A model generated the notes under the pieces. The model was not told where the DNA came from. It made no database searches and worked only from the letters and a program-made list of their open reading frames with translations. The position numbers were made by a program, and so were the translations under genes. This document shows positions 34,917 through 44,051 of a stretch of 64,000 nucleotides of DNA, one piece after another. Position 1 is the stretch's first letter. Every line of letters begins with the position of its first letter. Source of the stretch: Variovorax paradoxus (lineage in GTDB: Bacteria; Pseudomonadota; Gammaproteobacteria; Burkholderiales; Burkholderiaceae_C); assembly GCF_009498455.1 (NCBI RefSeq), contig NZ_CP045644.1, positions 372,001-436,000 on the forward strand. Direction: 5' to 3'.

Positions 34917-35687
34917 GTGAAATTCGAGGACTACCCCATTGCCGCCGCGCCGCCCCAGGGCGCGAATGCGTGCGAACACTGCGCCCTGCGCCGTCTTGAG
35001 GCCTTTTTGCCGGTGACGGCGCAGCAGCTGCAGGCCATCGGGGCCTTTCGCATCGGCACCCGGCGTGTCGAGGCGGGCGGCACCGTCATCGAGGAGCACC
35101 GCGCCAGCCCGCAGCTGTTCACGCTCTACGCAGGATGGGCCTTCCGCTACAAGACGCTGAGCGACGGCCGCCGGCAGATCCTGAGTTTCCTGCTGCCGGG
35201 CGACTTCATCGGCCTGCAGGACGAGTTTGCAGACGGCCACACGCACGGTGTCGAGGCCGTGACCGACGCCACGCTCTGCGCCTTCCCGCGCGACCGCCTG
35301 TGGGAGCTGTTCCACGCCGAGCCCCGGCTCGGCTACGACATCACTTGGCTCGCCGCGCGCGAGGAAAAGATGGTGGACGACCACCTCGTCACCGCGGGCC
35401 GCCGCAACGCCGGCGAGCGCGTGGCCATGCTGCTCATGCACCTGTACCGCCGGGCCCAGCGCCTGGGCATGGTGCGCGACGAGTGGGTCGAGTTTCCGTT
35501 CAACCAGCAGCACATCGCCGACGCGCTGGGGCTGTCGCTGGTGCACACCAACAAGACGATGCGGCGGCTGCAGGGTCTGGGCCTGTACAAGCTCGACGGC
35601 GGATGGCTGCGCATCCTGGAGCCGCATGCGCTCGAAACGCTGGGCGACTACTTCGAGCGCCCGATGCGGCCCGTGCCGATGCTCTGA
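34917..35687 (+). CDS. Crp/Fnr-family regulator with partial FNR cysteine set
   Basis: A 256-residue regulator: cNMP-binding-like beta-barrel (about 40-150), dimer helix, and winged HTH (QQHIADALGLSLVHTNKTMRRLQ). FNR's Fe-S ligands are C20, C23, C29 and C122. Here C19, C22 and C121 are present, but the third position is E28. The recognition helix (VHTNKT) lacks FNR's E..SR contacts, so it probably does not read TTGAT-N4-ATCAA. GTG 34917 is the only plausible start that keeps the CxxC segment. It is divergent from the BLUF gene. Confidence 0.88.
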   Translation: MKFEDYPIAAAPPQGANACEHCALRRLEAFLPVTAQQLQAIGAFRIGTRRVEAGGTVIEEHRASPQLFTLYAGWAFRYKTLSDGRRQILSFLLPGDFIGLQDEFADGHTHGVEAVTDATLCAFPRDRLWELFHAEPRLGYDITWLAAREEKMVDDHLVTAGRRNAGERVAMLLMHLYRRAQRLGMVRDEWVEFPFNQQHIADALGLSLVHTNKTMRRLQGLGLYKLDGGWLRILEPHALETLGDYFERPMRPVPML

Positions 35688-35708
35688 GGGCGGCGTCCGC
35701 CCGCTGCC

Positions 35709-36608
35709 TCAGCGCGCGGCCACCAGCTGCCGCAGGTCGCCCTGGTAGGCCTGCAACCGCCGCACCGCCTGCTCGCGCTGCGCGGCGCTGGTGGTGTTGT
35801 GCAGCGCCGCCAGGTTGCGGCAGCCTTCCTGCAGCAGCGCCTGCTGCTGGTCGCGCCAGGGACCGGGCGGCGGATCGGCGATGCGCAGCACGTAGGCGTG
35901 CAGCGCGGCGCGGGCCTCGGCCTGCGAGGTGCGCGGGCCGCCGTTGCTGCCAAGAAAGCCCCGCAGCAGCACCAGCGCCTCCTGCTGGCGCAGGCGCCGT
36001 TCTTCATACGCCAGCCGCGGGCTGAACACCGACTGCGCGACCTGCTGGCGCAAGAGCGCGCGCTGCTCGGTCGTCAGGCGGCCGTAGAAGTCTTCCTGCC
36101 GCTCGAGAAACTGGTCGTAGCGCTTTTCCTGCACCTGCGCGGGGCTGCGGTCGAGCCAGTCCTTGCGGTACTCGGCGTTTTTCTTCGCGTACTTGCGTTC
36201 GAGCTGCTGCAGCTGCGCCTCGCTCAGGCTCAGCACGAGTTCCGCGCTGGCGGCCTCGGCACGCTCGGTGACGGCCAGCAGCCGCTCGCGCACCCGGTCG
36301 GCCAGCTGGCAGGCCTGGGCCGGCGTCACGTCGGCCGACGCCAGGCCCTGGGCCTCCTGCAGCAGGCCGATGAGGCGCGGCAGCTCGTTCTGGCGGTGCC
36401 AGGCCAGCAGTTGGGCCAGTTCGTCGCGCACCTTGGGGGTCTGGGCGTCGTCGAAGTCGAAGTAGCCGTCGAGCCACCAGTAGCTCAGCTCGGGCAGGTT
36501 GTTGTAAGCAAGCTTGACCGCGCTGCAAGCCCCCAGGGCAGCAGCCAGCAGGAGCACACCGATAATCCGGGCCAGTCCAGCACAACGAATCCGGGAAGAA
36601 AAGCGCAT
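35709..36608 (-). CDS. DUF6279-type lipoprotein
   Basis: A 299-residue lipoprotein with lipobox LGAC (Cys28), then SAVKLAYNNLPELSYWWLDGYFDF, the recognisable N-terminal pattern of this family, and a helix-rich, coiled-coil-like body rich in Gln, Glu and Arg. No function is known. Its ATG (36608) overlaps the glmU ATG head to head by 2 bp, so each gene's promoter must lie within the other's coding sequence. GGAG lies 9 nt before the start. Confidence 0.85.
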   Translation of the reverse strand: MRFSSRIRCAGLARIIGVLLLAAALGACSAVKLAYNNLPELSYWWLDGYFDFDDAQTPKVRDELAQLLAWHRQNELPRLIGLLQEAQGLASADVTPAQACQLADRVRERLLAVTERAEAASAELVLSLSEAQLQQLERKYAKKNAEYRKDWLDRSPAQVQEKRYDQFLERQEDFYGRLTTEQRALLRQQVAQSVFSPRLAYEERRLRQQEALVLLRGFLGSNGGPRTSQAEARAALHAYVLRIADPPPGPWRDQQQALLQEGCRNLAALHNTTSAAQREQAVRRLQAYQGDLRQLVAAR

Positions 36609-38037
36609 GAATCAGACTCCGCAGCAGAGCAACCAGGGACCGGTCGACGTCGTCATCATGGCGGCCGGCAAGGGCACGCGCATGAAGAGCAAGTTGCCCA
36701 AAGTGTTGCATCGTTTGGCCGGCCGCGCCTTGCTGGCCCATGTGACCGACACCGCCGCGCGCATCGGCGCGCGCCATGTCGTGGTCGTGACGGGCCACGG
36801 CGCCGAGCAGGTCGAGACCGCCATCAAGGCCACCGCCGTCAACGCCGCCGCGCTCGGCTTCGCACGCCAAGAGCCCCAATTGGGCACCGGCCATGCCGTG
36901 CAGCAGGCCACGCCGCAGCTGCCGGACGACGGCACCGTCGTCATCCTGTCGGGCGACGTGCCGCTGATCGCCGAGGACACGCTGCGCACCCTCATCGCCG
37001 CCAGCGGCGGCGAGCGGCTCGCGCTGCTGACCATCGAACTCGACGACCCCACGGGCTACGGCCGCATCATCCGCACCACGGCGGGCGGTGAAGTGACGGC
37101 CATCGTCGAGCACAAGGACGCGACCGAGGCACAGCGCGCCGTGCGCGAGATCAACAGCGGCGTGATGGCCGCGCCCGCGCGGCTGCTCAAGGGCTGGCTG
37201 GCGCGGCTGGACAACAAGAACGCCCAGGGCGAGTACTACCTGACCGACATCGTGAAGTTCGCGGCCGACGACCGCGTGCCGGTGGTGGCGCATGTCACGA
37301 CCGACGCGCTGCAGGTGGCGGGCATCAACAGCCCGGCCCAGCTTGCGGCGCTGGAACGCGCCTGGCAGCTGCGCCAGGCCAACGCGCTGATGGAACAGGG
37401 CGTGCGCCTGGCCGATCCGGCGCGCTTCGACCTGCGCGGCACGCTGAGCTGCGGCGCCGACGTCGACATCGACGTCAACTGCGTGTTCGAAGGCACGGTG
37501 TCGCTGGGCGAAGGCGTGCGCATCGGCGCGAACTGCGTCATTGCCAACGTGCGCATCGAGGCGGGCGCGGTGATCCACCCCTTCACCCACATCGACGGCG
37601 AGAAGGCTGGCGTGACGGTGGGTCCGGGCGCGCTGGTCGGGCCCTTCGCGCGGCTGCGGCCCGGCGCCCAGCTGGGTGCCGAGGTGCACATCGGCAACTT
37701 CGTCGAGGTCAAGAACTCCACGCTGGCGGCGGGCGCCAAGGCCAACCACCTGGCCTACCTGGGCGACGCCACGGTGGGCGAGCGCGTGAACTACGGCGCG
37801 GGCAGCATCACGGCCAACTACGACGGCGCCAACAAGCACCGCACCGTGATCGAGGCCGACGTGCATGTGGGCAGCAACTGCGTGCTCGTGGCGCCTGTGA
37901 CGATCGGCGCGGGCGGCACCATCGGCGGCGGCTCGACCGTGAACAAGTCGACCGAGCCCGGCGCGCTGACCGTGGCACGCGGCAAGCAGGTCAGCTTTTC
38001 AAACTGGAAGCGGCCGCAGAAGTTGCCGAAGAACTGA
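36607..38037 (+). CDS. glmU: Bifunctional GlmU: GlcN-1-P acetyltransferase / UDP-GlcNAc pyrophosphorylase
   Basis: Makes UDP-GlcNAc for cell wall and LPS. The 476 residues comprise an N-terminal uridyltransferase (VDVVIMAAGKGTRMKSKLPK, LSGDVPLI) and a C-terminal left-handed beta-helix acetyltransferase (RLRPGAQLGAEVHIGNFVEVKNS, NYDGANKHRT). GGAAG precedes ATG 36607; a longer in-frame extension exists but has no family counterpart. It is slightly long at the N-terminus (MNQTPQQSNQGP). Confidence 0.98.
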   Translation: MNQTPQQSNQGPVDVVIMAAGKGTRMKSKLPKVLHRLAGRALLAHVTDTAARIGARHVVVVTGHGAEQVETAIKATAVNAAALGFARQEPQLGTGHAVQQATPQLPDDGTVVILSGDVPLIAEDTLRTLIAASGGERLALLTIELDDPTGYGRIIRTTAGGEVTAIVEHKDATEAQRAVREINSGVMAAPARLLKGWLARLDNKNAQGEYYLTDIVKFAADDRVPVVAHVTTDALQVAGINSPAQLAALERAWQLRQANALMEQGVRLADPARFDLRGTLSCGADVDIDVNCVFEGTVSLGEGVRIGANCVIANVRIEAGAVIHPFTHIDGEKAGVTVGPGALVGPFARLRPGAQLGAEVHIGNFVEVKNSTLAAGAKANHLAYLGDATVGERVNYGAGSITANYDGANKHRTVIEADVHVGSNCVLVAPVTIGAGGTIGGGSTVNKSTEPGALTVARGKQVSFSNWKRPQKLPKN

Positions 38038-38058
38038 CGGCGGCTTCGGGCGTGGGTT

Positions 38059-38077
38059 CGGGGCAGGCCCTGCCCCG
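38059..38077. terminator. GC hairpin between glmU and the DUF2917-like gene
   Basis: CGGGGCAG, loop GCC, CTGCCCCG, between convergent stops. No T-run; possible bidirectional terminator of the GC-rich kind. Confidence 0.35.
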
Positions 38078-38081
38078 GACC

Positions 38082-38420
38082 TCACCAGCCCGTCAGCAGG
38101 CGCACGAAGCGCATCACCGGCCGCACCTCTTCTGCCGGCGCCGTGGCCCGCGCGGCCCGCACCGGCGCATGCACCCGCAAGTGCACCGGCGTGATCGCCG
38201 ACACCTCGATCCAGCCGCCCTGCGGAACGCAGTGCACATCGCCTTCGCCGAGCAGCGTCTCGGTCATGAACACCCGCTCGCCCAGCCAGCCCGGCGGCGA
38301 CACCACGCGGGCGCGGCCTTCGGCCAGCTGAAGCCAGGCGCCCGCATCGACGGCGGTGCGCAGGCTCTGGCCGGGTTCAAGGACGATGGAATCGGGCGCT
38401 TCGCAGAGGGTGGTGATCAT
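38082..38420 (-). CDS. DUF2917-like small protein (second copy)
   Basis: A 112-residue protein with the same layout as the DUF2917 protein at 33952: SIVLEPGQSLRTAVDAGAWLQLAEGRARVVSPPGWLGER, then a Gly-rich turn and basic tail ending FVRLLTGW. Assignment is by pattern and is less certain than the first copy. It is divergent from the MocR-type regulator, which may control it. Confidence 0.65.
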   Translation of the reverse strand: MITTLCEAPDSIVLEPGQSLRTAVDAGAWLQLAEGRARVVSPPGWLGERVFMTETLLGEGDVHCVPQGGWIEVSAITPVHLRVHAPVRAARATAPAEEVRPVMRFVRLLTGW

Positions 38421-38521
38421 GGCGGACCTCGGGTGGATGAGGCTTCATCGTAGGAATTTCGCCGCCCAGAAAACAGGCACACCCGATGGCTATTGCGACC
38501 GGAACAGCCGGGCCGCCGCGC

Positions 38522-38560
38522 CATCTGTTATGGTCATTTTCCCGAGCAACTGCATCTGTT
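38522..38560. promoter_or_regulatory. Direct repeat upstream of the MocR-type gene
   Basis: CATCTGTT occurs at 38522-38529 and 38553-38560, 31 bp (three helical turns) apart, ending 31 bp before the start codon. Spaced direct repeats are the usual binding pattern of MocR-type GntR regulators, so this is probably an autoregulatory site. Confidence 0.5.
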
Positions 38561-38591
38561 TTTGGATGCCCGATGCGGGGAACATCGACCC

Positions 38592-40106
38592 ATGGACTCG
38601 CTACCGCTCTACCGCCAGCTCGCGGCGCACTACGTGGACGCGATCCACGCCGGCTCGCTCAAGGCCGGCGACAAGCTCCCGTCGCTGCGCAGCCTGATGC
38701 GGCTGCACGACATCAGCCTCTCGACCGCGCTGCAGGTCTGCCGCGCCATGGAAAGCGAAGGCTGGGTCGAGGCGCGCGACCGCTCCGGCTACTTCGTGCG
38801 CCGCCCGCAGCGGCTGGCCATCGCGGCCATGGAAGAGCCCGTGTCCGGCCTGCCGCCCGACCCCGCGCAGTTCGTCAACATGCGCACGCGCATGGCCAAC
38901 TTCATGGCGCGCGGACGGCTCAACGACGTGAAGCTCAACTTCGCGATCTCGCGCGCCGCCCCCGAGCTCTACCCCGCCGAGGCGCTGCGCAACGCCATGA
39001 CGCGCGCGCTGCGCCAGCGCCCCGAGCTGCTGACCACCGCCTCGTCGCAAAAAGGCCACGAGCAGTTCCGCCAGGTCGTGGCCCAGCGCAACCTGCGCGT
39101 GGGCATGACCGTGGCGCCCGACGACGTGCTGGTCACCAACGGCTGCATCGAGGCGCTGAACCTCGCGCTGCGCGCCATCGCCAAGCCCGGCGACACCGTG
39201 GCGGTGGAATCGCCCACCTTCTACGGCCTGCTGCAGGTGCTCGAAAGCCTGGGCCTGCGCGGGCTGGAGATTCCCACCAGCCCGCAGACCGGCATCTCGC
39301 TGGAGGCGCTCGACCTGGCCATTCACACCTACGACGACATCAAGGCCGTGGTGGTGGTGCCGCACCTGCAGAACCCCATCGGCAGCGTGATGCCCGACGC
39401 CCACAAGCAGCGGCTGGTGCAGATGTGCGAGAACCACGGCATCGCGCTGGTCGAGGACGACACCTACAGCGACCTGGTGGAAACCGAGGTGCCGCTGCGC
39501 GCCATCAAGTCCTGGGACCGCACGGGCAACGTGGTGTATTGCGCCTCGCTGCACAAGGTGCTGGCGCCCGGCCTGCGGCTGGGCTGGATCACGGCCGGGC
39601 GCTGGCATGCGCAGGTCGAGATGCTCAAGTACGCGCAGACGCGCAACAACGAAGCGCTGGCGCAGATCGCCGCGGGCGAGATCATTGCCAGCGGCGGCTA
39701 CGACCGCCACCTGCGCCGGCTGCGCGAACGCCTGCACACGCAGCGCGACCAGACGGCCGACGCCATCGCCCGCTACTTCCCGGCCGGCACCCGGCTCAAC
39801 CTGCCGCGCGGCGGCTTCCAGCTGTGGGTGGAGCTGCCCGATCGGCTCTCGTCTGTCGCGGTGTTCGAGGCGGCCCTGCGCGAGCACATGCTGGTGGCGC
39901 CGGGCGCGCAGTTCTCGAACGCCTCGCGCTTCGACCATTACCTGCGCATCAACTGCGGCTGGCCCTTCAGCGAAGCGGTCGATGCGGGGCTGCGGCGGCT
40001 CGGACAGATCGTCGAGGAAGGCTGCGCGGCGCAGAAGAACCAGCCGGCCCCGCGGGTCCGGTCGCCGCGCACCGCAACTCAGTCGAGCAGCGCCAGGGCC
40101 GCGTAG
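38592..40106 (+). CDS. MocR-type GntR regulator with aminotransferase-like domain
   Basis: A 504-residue regulator: N-terminal GntR winged helix (LYRQLAAHYVDAIHAGSLKAGDKLPSLRSL) and a class I aminotransferase fold that would bind PLP (lysine in SLHKVLAPGLRLGW; NGCIEALNLALRAI). ATG 38592 gives the standard start. The C-terminal 30 residues are a low-complexity tail that overlaps the 3' end of the convergent ROK gene by 28 bp. Divergence from the DUF2917-like gene suggests a local target; the amino ligand is unknown. Confidence 0.92.
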   Translation: MDSLPLYRQLAAHYVDAIHAGSLKAGDKLPSLRSLMRLHDISLSTALQVCRAMESEGWVEARDRSGYFVRRPQRLAIAAMEEPVSGLPPDPAQFVNMRTRMANFMARGRLNDVKLNFAISRAAPELYPAEALRNAMTRALRQRPELLTTASSQKGHEQFRQVVAQRNLRVGMTVAPDDVLVTNGCIEALNLALRAIAKPGDTVAVESPTFYGLLQVLESLGLRGLEIPTSPQTGISLEALDLAIHTYDDIKAVVVVPHLQNPIGSVMPDAHKQRLVQMCENHGIALVEDDTYSDLVETEVPLRAIKSWDRTGNVVYCASLHKVLAPGLRLGWITAGRWHAQVEMLKYAQTRNNEALAQIAAGEIIASGGYDRHLRRLRERLHTQRDQTADAIARYFPAGTRLNLPRGGFQLWVELPDRLSSVAVFEAALREHMLVAPGAQFSNASRFDHYLRINCGWPFSEAVDAGLRRLGQIVEEGCAAQKNQPAPRVRSPRTATQSSSARAA

Positions 40107-41005
40107 TCGCCCACCTTGTCGCCGAGCCCGGCGGGCACCAGCAACACGCCGCGCGTGAGCGGCAGCAGCTTGCCGTCGACCTGCGCCTGCAGCCGCGGCA
40201 GCACGAAATCGCGGTGATGCAAGAACACACTGCCGCCCAGGCTGATGCGCTGCAGGTCGAGCGTGATGACCAGGTTGTAGAGCATGCGGCCGATCACGCG
40301 GCACAGCGCGTCGGCCTTCTCAAGTGCAGCGGCGTCACCGGCTGCAGCGGCCGTGAACAGGTCGGCCGCGGGCTGGCCGAAGCGGTGCGCGATCGAGTTG
40401 CCGCCGGCCAGTGCTTCCACGTCGCCCAGGTTGCCGCAGCCGCACAGCGCGCCGCTGTCGTCGTCGACCACGAAGCTGTGGCCCGCATGGCCGGCGTTGC
40501 CGTTCTTGCCGCGCAGCGCCTTGCCGTCGACGCACAGGCCCACGCCCACGCCGGTGCTCCACGTGGCGTAGGCGCAGTTGTCGAGCCCCTTCAGCGCGCC
40601 CCAGTGGCGCTCGGCCTCGAGCGCGGCCACGGCGTCGTTCTCGACGCGCACGCGGGCGAAGCGGCGCGCCAGCGGCGCCTCGACGATGGCCGTCATCCAG
40701 TCGTTGGGCAGCCCGCGCGACGGACCGGCGATGCCGCCGCAGATGTTGGGCGTGGCCAGTTCGACCATGCCGTCGTGCAATTCGAAAGGCCCGGTCGACG
40801 ACACGCCCACGCGGTCGATGCTCGTCGGATCGACGCCCTGCTCGGCGCAGACCTCGTCGATGAGCCGCAGGATCTGCACCGCCACGGCATCGTTGGCGCC
40901 GGTCTTGGCGGTGGGCTCACTGCGGCGGCCGATCAACGGCGCGTCGCTCGAAGCGGAAAGGCTCACGGCGACCTTGGTGCCGCCGATGTCTACGCAGGCT
41001 CTCAT
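40079..41005 (-). CDS. ROK-family sugar kinase or regulator-like protein
   Basis: A 308-residue protein of the ROK family without a DNA-binding domain, hence probably a sugar kinase. The phosphate loop is CVDIGGTKVAVSL and the catalytic region ARVRVENDAVAA. The zinc motif normally CxCGxxGCxE reads CGCGNLGDVE, with Asp for the third Cys, so zinc binding may be weakened or changed. It heads a string of minus-strand genes; sugar specificity is unknown. Confidence 0.88.
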   Translation of the reverse strand: MRACVDIGGTKVAVSLSASSDAPLIGRRSEPTAKTGANDAVAVQILRLIDEVCAEQGVDPTSIDRVGVSSTGPFELHDGMVELATPNICGGIAGPSRGLPNDWMTAIVEAPLARRFARVRVENDAVAALEAERHWGALKGLDNCAYATWSTGVGVGLCVDGKALRGKNGNAGHAGHSFVVDDDSGALCGCGNLGDVEALAGGNSIAHRFGQPAADLFTAAAAGDAAALEKADALCRVIGRMLYNLVITLDLQRISLGGSVFLHHRDFVLPRLQAQVDGKLLPLTRGVLLVPAGLGDKVGDYAALALLD

Positions 41006-41045
41006 TGCGGGGTTCTCTTCTTTCTCAGTCTTTGCCGCTCCGTGC

Positions 41046-41240
41046 TCAGAGCAGCCGCGCCACCAGCGCCGCGATCATGCTGAGCACCACCGTGCTCGCG
41101 ATCGGCAACTGCCAGTCGCGGCCGAAGGCGCGAAACTCGAAATCGCCGGGCAGCCGTCCGAAGCCGAAGCGGCGCAGCCAGGCGGTCAGGCCGCTCATGA
41201 GCACCAGCGCAAGGACGACGACGATCAGCCAGCGGAACAT
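41046..41240 (-). CDS. DUF2905-family small membrane protein
   Basis: A 64-residue protein with two hydrophobic helices joined by a conserved basic/acidic loop (LRRFGFGRLPGDFEF), the DUF2905 signature. The function of the family is unknown. It is tucked between the hisN-type phosphatase (9 bp) and the ROK gene. Confidence 0.85.
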   Translation of the reverse strand: MFRWLIVVVLALVLMSGLTAWLRRFGFGRLPGDFEFRAFGRDWQLPIASTVVLSMIAALVARLL

Positions 41241-41249
41241 GAAAACAGT

Positions 41250-42026
41250 CTAGGCGGCCAGTACAGCCAGGGCTTGTCGGTGAAGTTCGGGTGTGGCTGC
41301 AGCGATCACGCGCTGATCGGGATTCAGCCCCAGCGGCCGGCCTTCCCAATCGGTGACGACGCCGCCCGCCGCTTCGATCAAGCCCGCCGGGCCCAGGAAG
41401 TCGTAGGGCTGCAGGCCCGTCTCGACCACGAGGTCGATGGTGCCGCCCGCGAGCTGGGCGTAGCCGTAGCAGTCGCCGCCGAAACGGCGCATCGCGCACT
41501 GGCGGCTCAGGCGGTCGAAGGCGCTCCAGTCGGCCGGCGAGAAGATGTCGGGCGAGGTGGTCACGATGCGGGCCTTGGCGATCTCGGTGCAGCCGCTCAC
41601 GCGCACGGACTGGCCGTCGCGCGTGGCGCCCTTGCCGGCCTCGCCCACCCAACGCTCCTTAAGCACCGGCATGTCGACCATGCCGAACACCACGCGACCG
41701 CCCTGCAGCACGCCGATGAGCGTGCCCCACAGCGGCGAGCCGGTGATGAAGCTGCGTGTGCCGTCGATCGGGTCGAGCACCCAGATGCGGTCGGCGTCGA
41801 GCCGCTCGGGGCCGTGCTCTTCGCCGAAGATGCCGTCGGTGGGCACGCGTGCGCCGAGGATCTCGCGCATCGCCGTTTCAGCGGCACGGTCGGCCAGCGT
41901 GACCGGGCTTTCGTCGGCTTTGGTGATGATGTCCAGCGGCGTGCGGAAGTAGCGCATCGACTGGGCGGCGGCCGCATCGGCCAGCGCACCGGCGATCGCG
42001 GAAAGGTCGGGGGCGGAAGAGCTCAT
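41250..42026 (-). CDS. hisN: Inositol-monophosphatase-family phosphatase, HisN-type histidinol-phosphatase
   Basis: A 258-residue Mg2+-dependent phosphatase. Metal-site motifs GEEHGPE and WVLDPIDGTRSFITG are intact, as is GLQPYDFLGPAGLIEAAGG. The pattern matches the HisN subgroup (histidinol-phosphate to histidinol) better than plain inositol phosphatases, but the substrate is inferred. ATG 42026 is chosen over a TTG seven codons upstream. No other his genes are nearby. Confidence 0.85.
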   Translation of the reverse strand: MSSSAPDLSAIAGALADAAAAQSMRYFRTPLDIITKADESPVTLADRAAETAMREILGARVPTDGIFGEEHGPERLDADRIWVLDPIDGTRSFITGSPLWGTLIGVLQGGRVVFGMVDMPVLKERWVGEAGKGATRDGQSVRVSGCTEIAKARIVTTSPDIFSPADWSAFDRLSRQCAMRRFGGDCYGYAQLAGGTIDLVVETGLQPYDFLGPAGLIEAAGGVVTDWEGRPLGLNPDQRVIAAATPELHRQALAVLAA

Positions 42027-42127
42027 GGGAAGGAGAACGCGTGCCAAAAGCTGCGATTAGACCCGAGCCCGCGCCCGTTTCGCCATCGCCGGGGCATTCG
42101 TTCCGCCCCGCCCCGCTCACACGCCAG

Positions 42128-42997
42128 TTACCGCTGCTGGCCCCAGCGCCGCACCGTGAGCCGCTCCAGCGTGCGAAAGCCCAGGCTTTCCACCAGCAGG
42201 CCGATCAGCACCACCATTGCCAAGCCTGCGAACACGCGGTCGGTGTAGAGCTCGTTGCGGTTCTGGAAGATGTACCAGCCCAGCCCGCCCTTGCCCGACG
42301 AGGCGCCGAACACCAACTCGGCCGCGATCAGCGTGCGCCATGCAAAGGCCCAGCCGATCTTCAGCCCCGAAAGAATCGACGGCAGCGCGGCCGGCACCAG
42401 GATCTGCAGCACGTAGCGCAGCCCCGTCAGGCCGTAGTTGCGCCCCGCCATGCGCAGCGTCTCGGGCACACCCTGAAAGCCCGCATAGGTGTTGAGCGCC
42501 AGCGGCCACAGCACCGAATGGATCAGCACGAACACCAGGCTGCCGCGCCCGAGCCCGAACCACAGCAGCGCCAGCGGCAGCAGCGCGATCGCGGGCAGCG
42601 GGTTGAACATCGAGGTCAGCGTGTCCAGCAGGTCGCGCCCGATGCGCGTGGACACGGCCAACGTGGTGAGCCCGAAGGCCAGCAGCACGCCCGCGAGGTA
42701 ACCCTGCAGCAGCACGGCGAGCGAGATGCGCACCTTCTCGACCAGCTCGCCGCTGGCCAGCCCTTCGACCAATGCGCGGGCGGTGGCGGTGAAGGTGGGC
42801 AGCAGCAGGTCGTTGTCCTGCCAACGCGCCGCCAGTTCCCACAGCACGGCGATGACGGCGAGGATCAGGCCCTTGCGCAGCCAGGTGTGCGAGGCGAGGC
42901 GCGTGGCCAGCGGCAGCGCGCGTTCGACCGGCAGCTCGGTGAAGGGCTCGAGCGTGCGTTCGTATTCGGGGCGGATGGGAGGCGAAAGAGTGCTCAT
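42128..42997 (-). CDS. ABC permease, taurine/sulfonate (NitT/TauT) type
   Basis: A 289-residue permease with six helices and the coupling loop GVPETLRMAGRNYGLTGLRYVLQILVPAALPSI. It is the last gene of a tauD-binding protein-ATPase-permease operon. The 121-bp gap to the ATPase gene is filled by a palindromic repeat (43008-43110), which may change expression of this gene relative to its neighbours. Confidence 0.93.
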   Translation of the reverse strand: MSTLSPPIRPEYERTLEPFTELPVERALPLATRLASHTWLRKGLILAVIAVLWELAARWQDNDLLLPTFTATARALVEGLASGELVEKVRISLAVLLQGYLAGVLLAFGLTTLAVSTRIGRDLLDTLTSMFNPLPAIALLPLALLWFGLGRGSLVFVLIHSVLWPLALNTYAGFQGVPETLRMAGRNYGLTGLRYVLQILVPAALPSILSGLKIGWAFAWRTLIAAELVFGASSGKGGLGWYIFQNRNELYTDRVFAGLAMVVLIGLLVESLGFRTLERLTVRRWGQQR

Positions 42998-43007
42998 CGT
43001 GTATTGC

Positions 43008-43110
43008 TCCTTCCCCCTCTGGGGGAAGGTTGGGATGGGGGCAGGCAGAGCGCCCGATAAGTACGCCGCGTGCCCCCACCCCCGCCCTCCCCCGGAAGGG
43101 GAGGGAGAAA
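43008..43110. repeat. Palindromic intergenic repeat, copy A
   Basis: About 103 bp: a CTTCCCCC/GGGGGAAG hairpin, TTGGGATGGGGGC, a variable middle, TGCCCCCACC, then a CCCTCCCCC/GGGGAGGGAG hairpin. It is homologous, in inverted orientation, to copy B at 43916-44019; the two flank the ATPase domain. It has the nature of a small mobile palindromic (REP/MITE-like) unit. Confidence 0.8.
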
Positions 43111-43118
43111 GACCGGGG

Positions 43119-44051
<933 letters not shown>

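Noticed and set aside
34917..35687. The local FNR-like protein as regulator of the hemerythrin FNR box
   Set aside because: Its recognition helix (VHTNKT) lacks the E..SR residues that read TTGAT, so another FNR/Anr is more likely.
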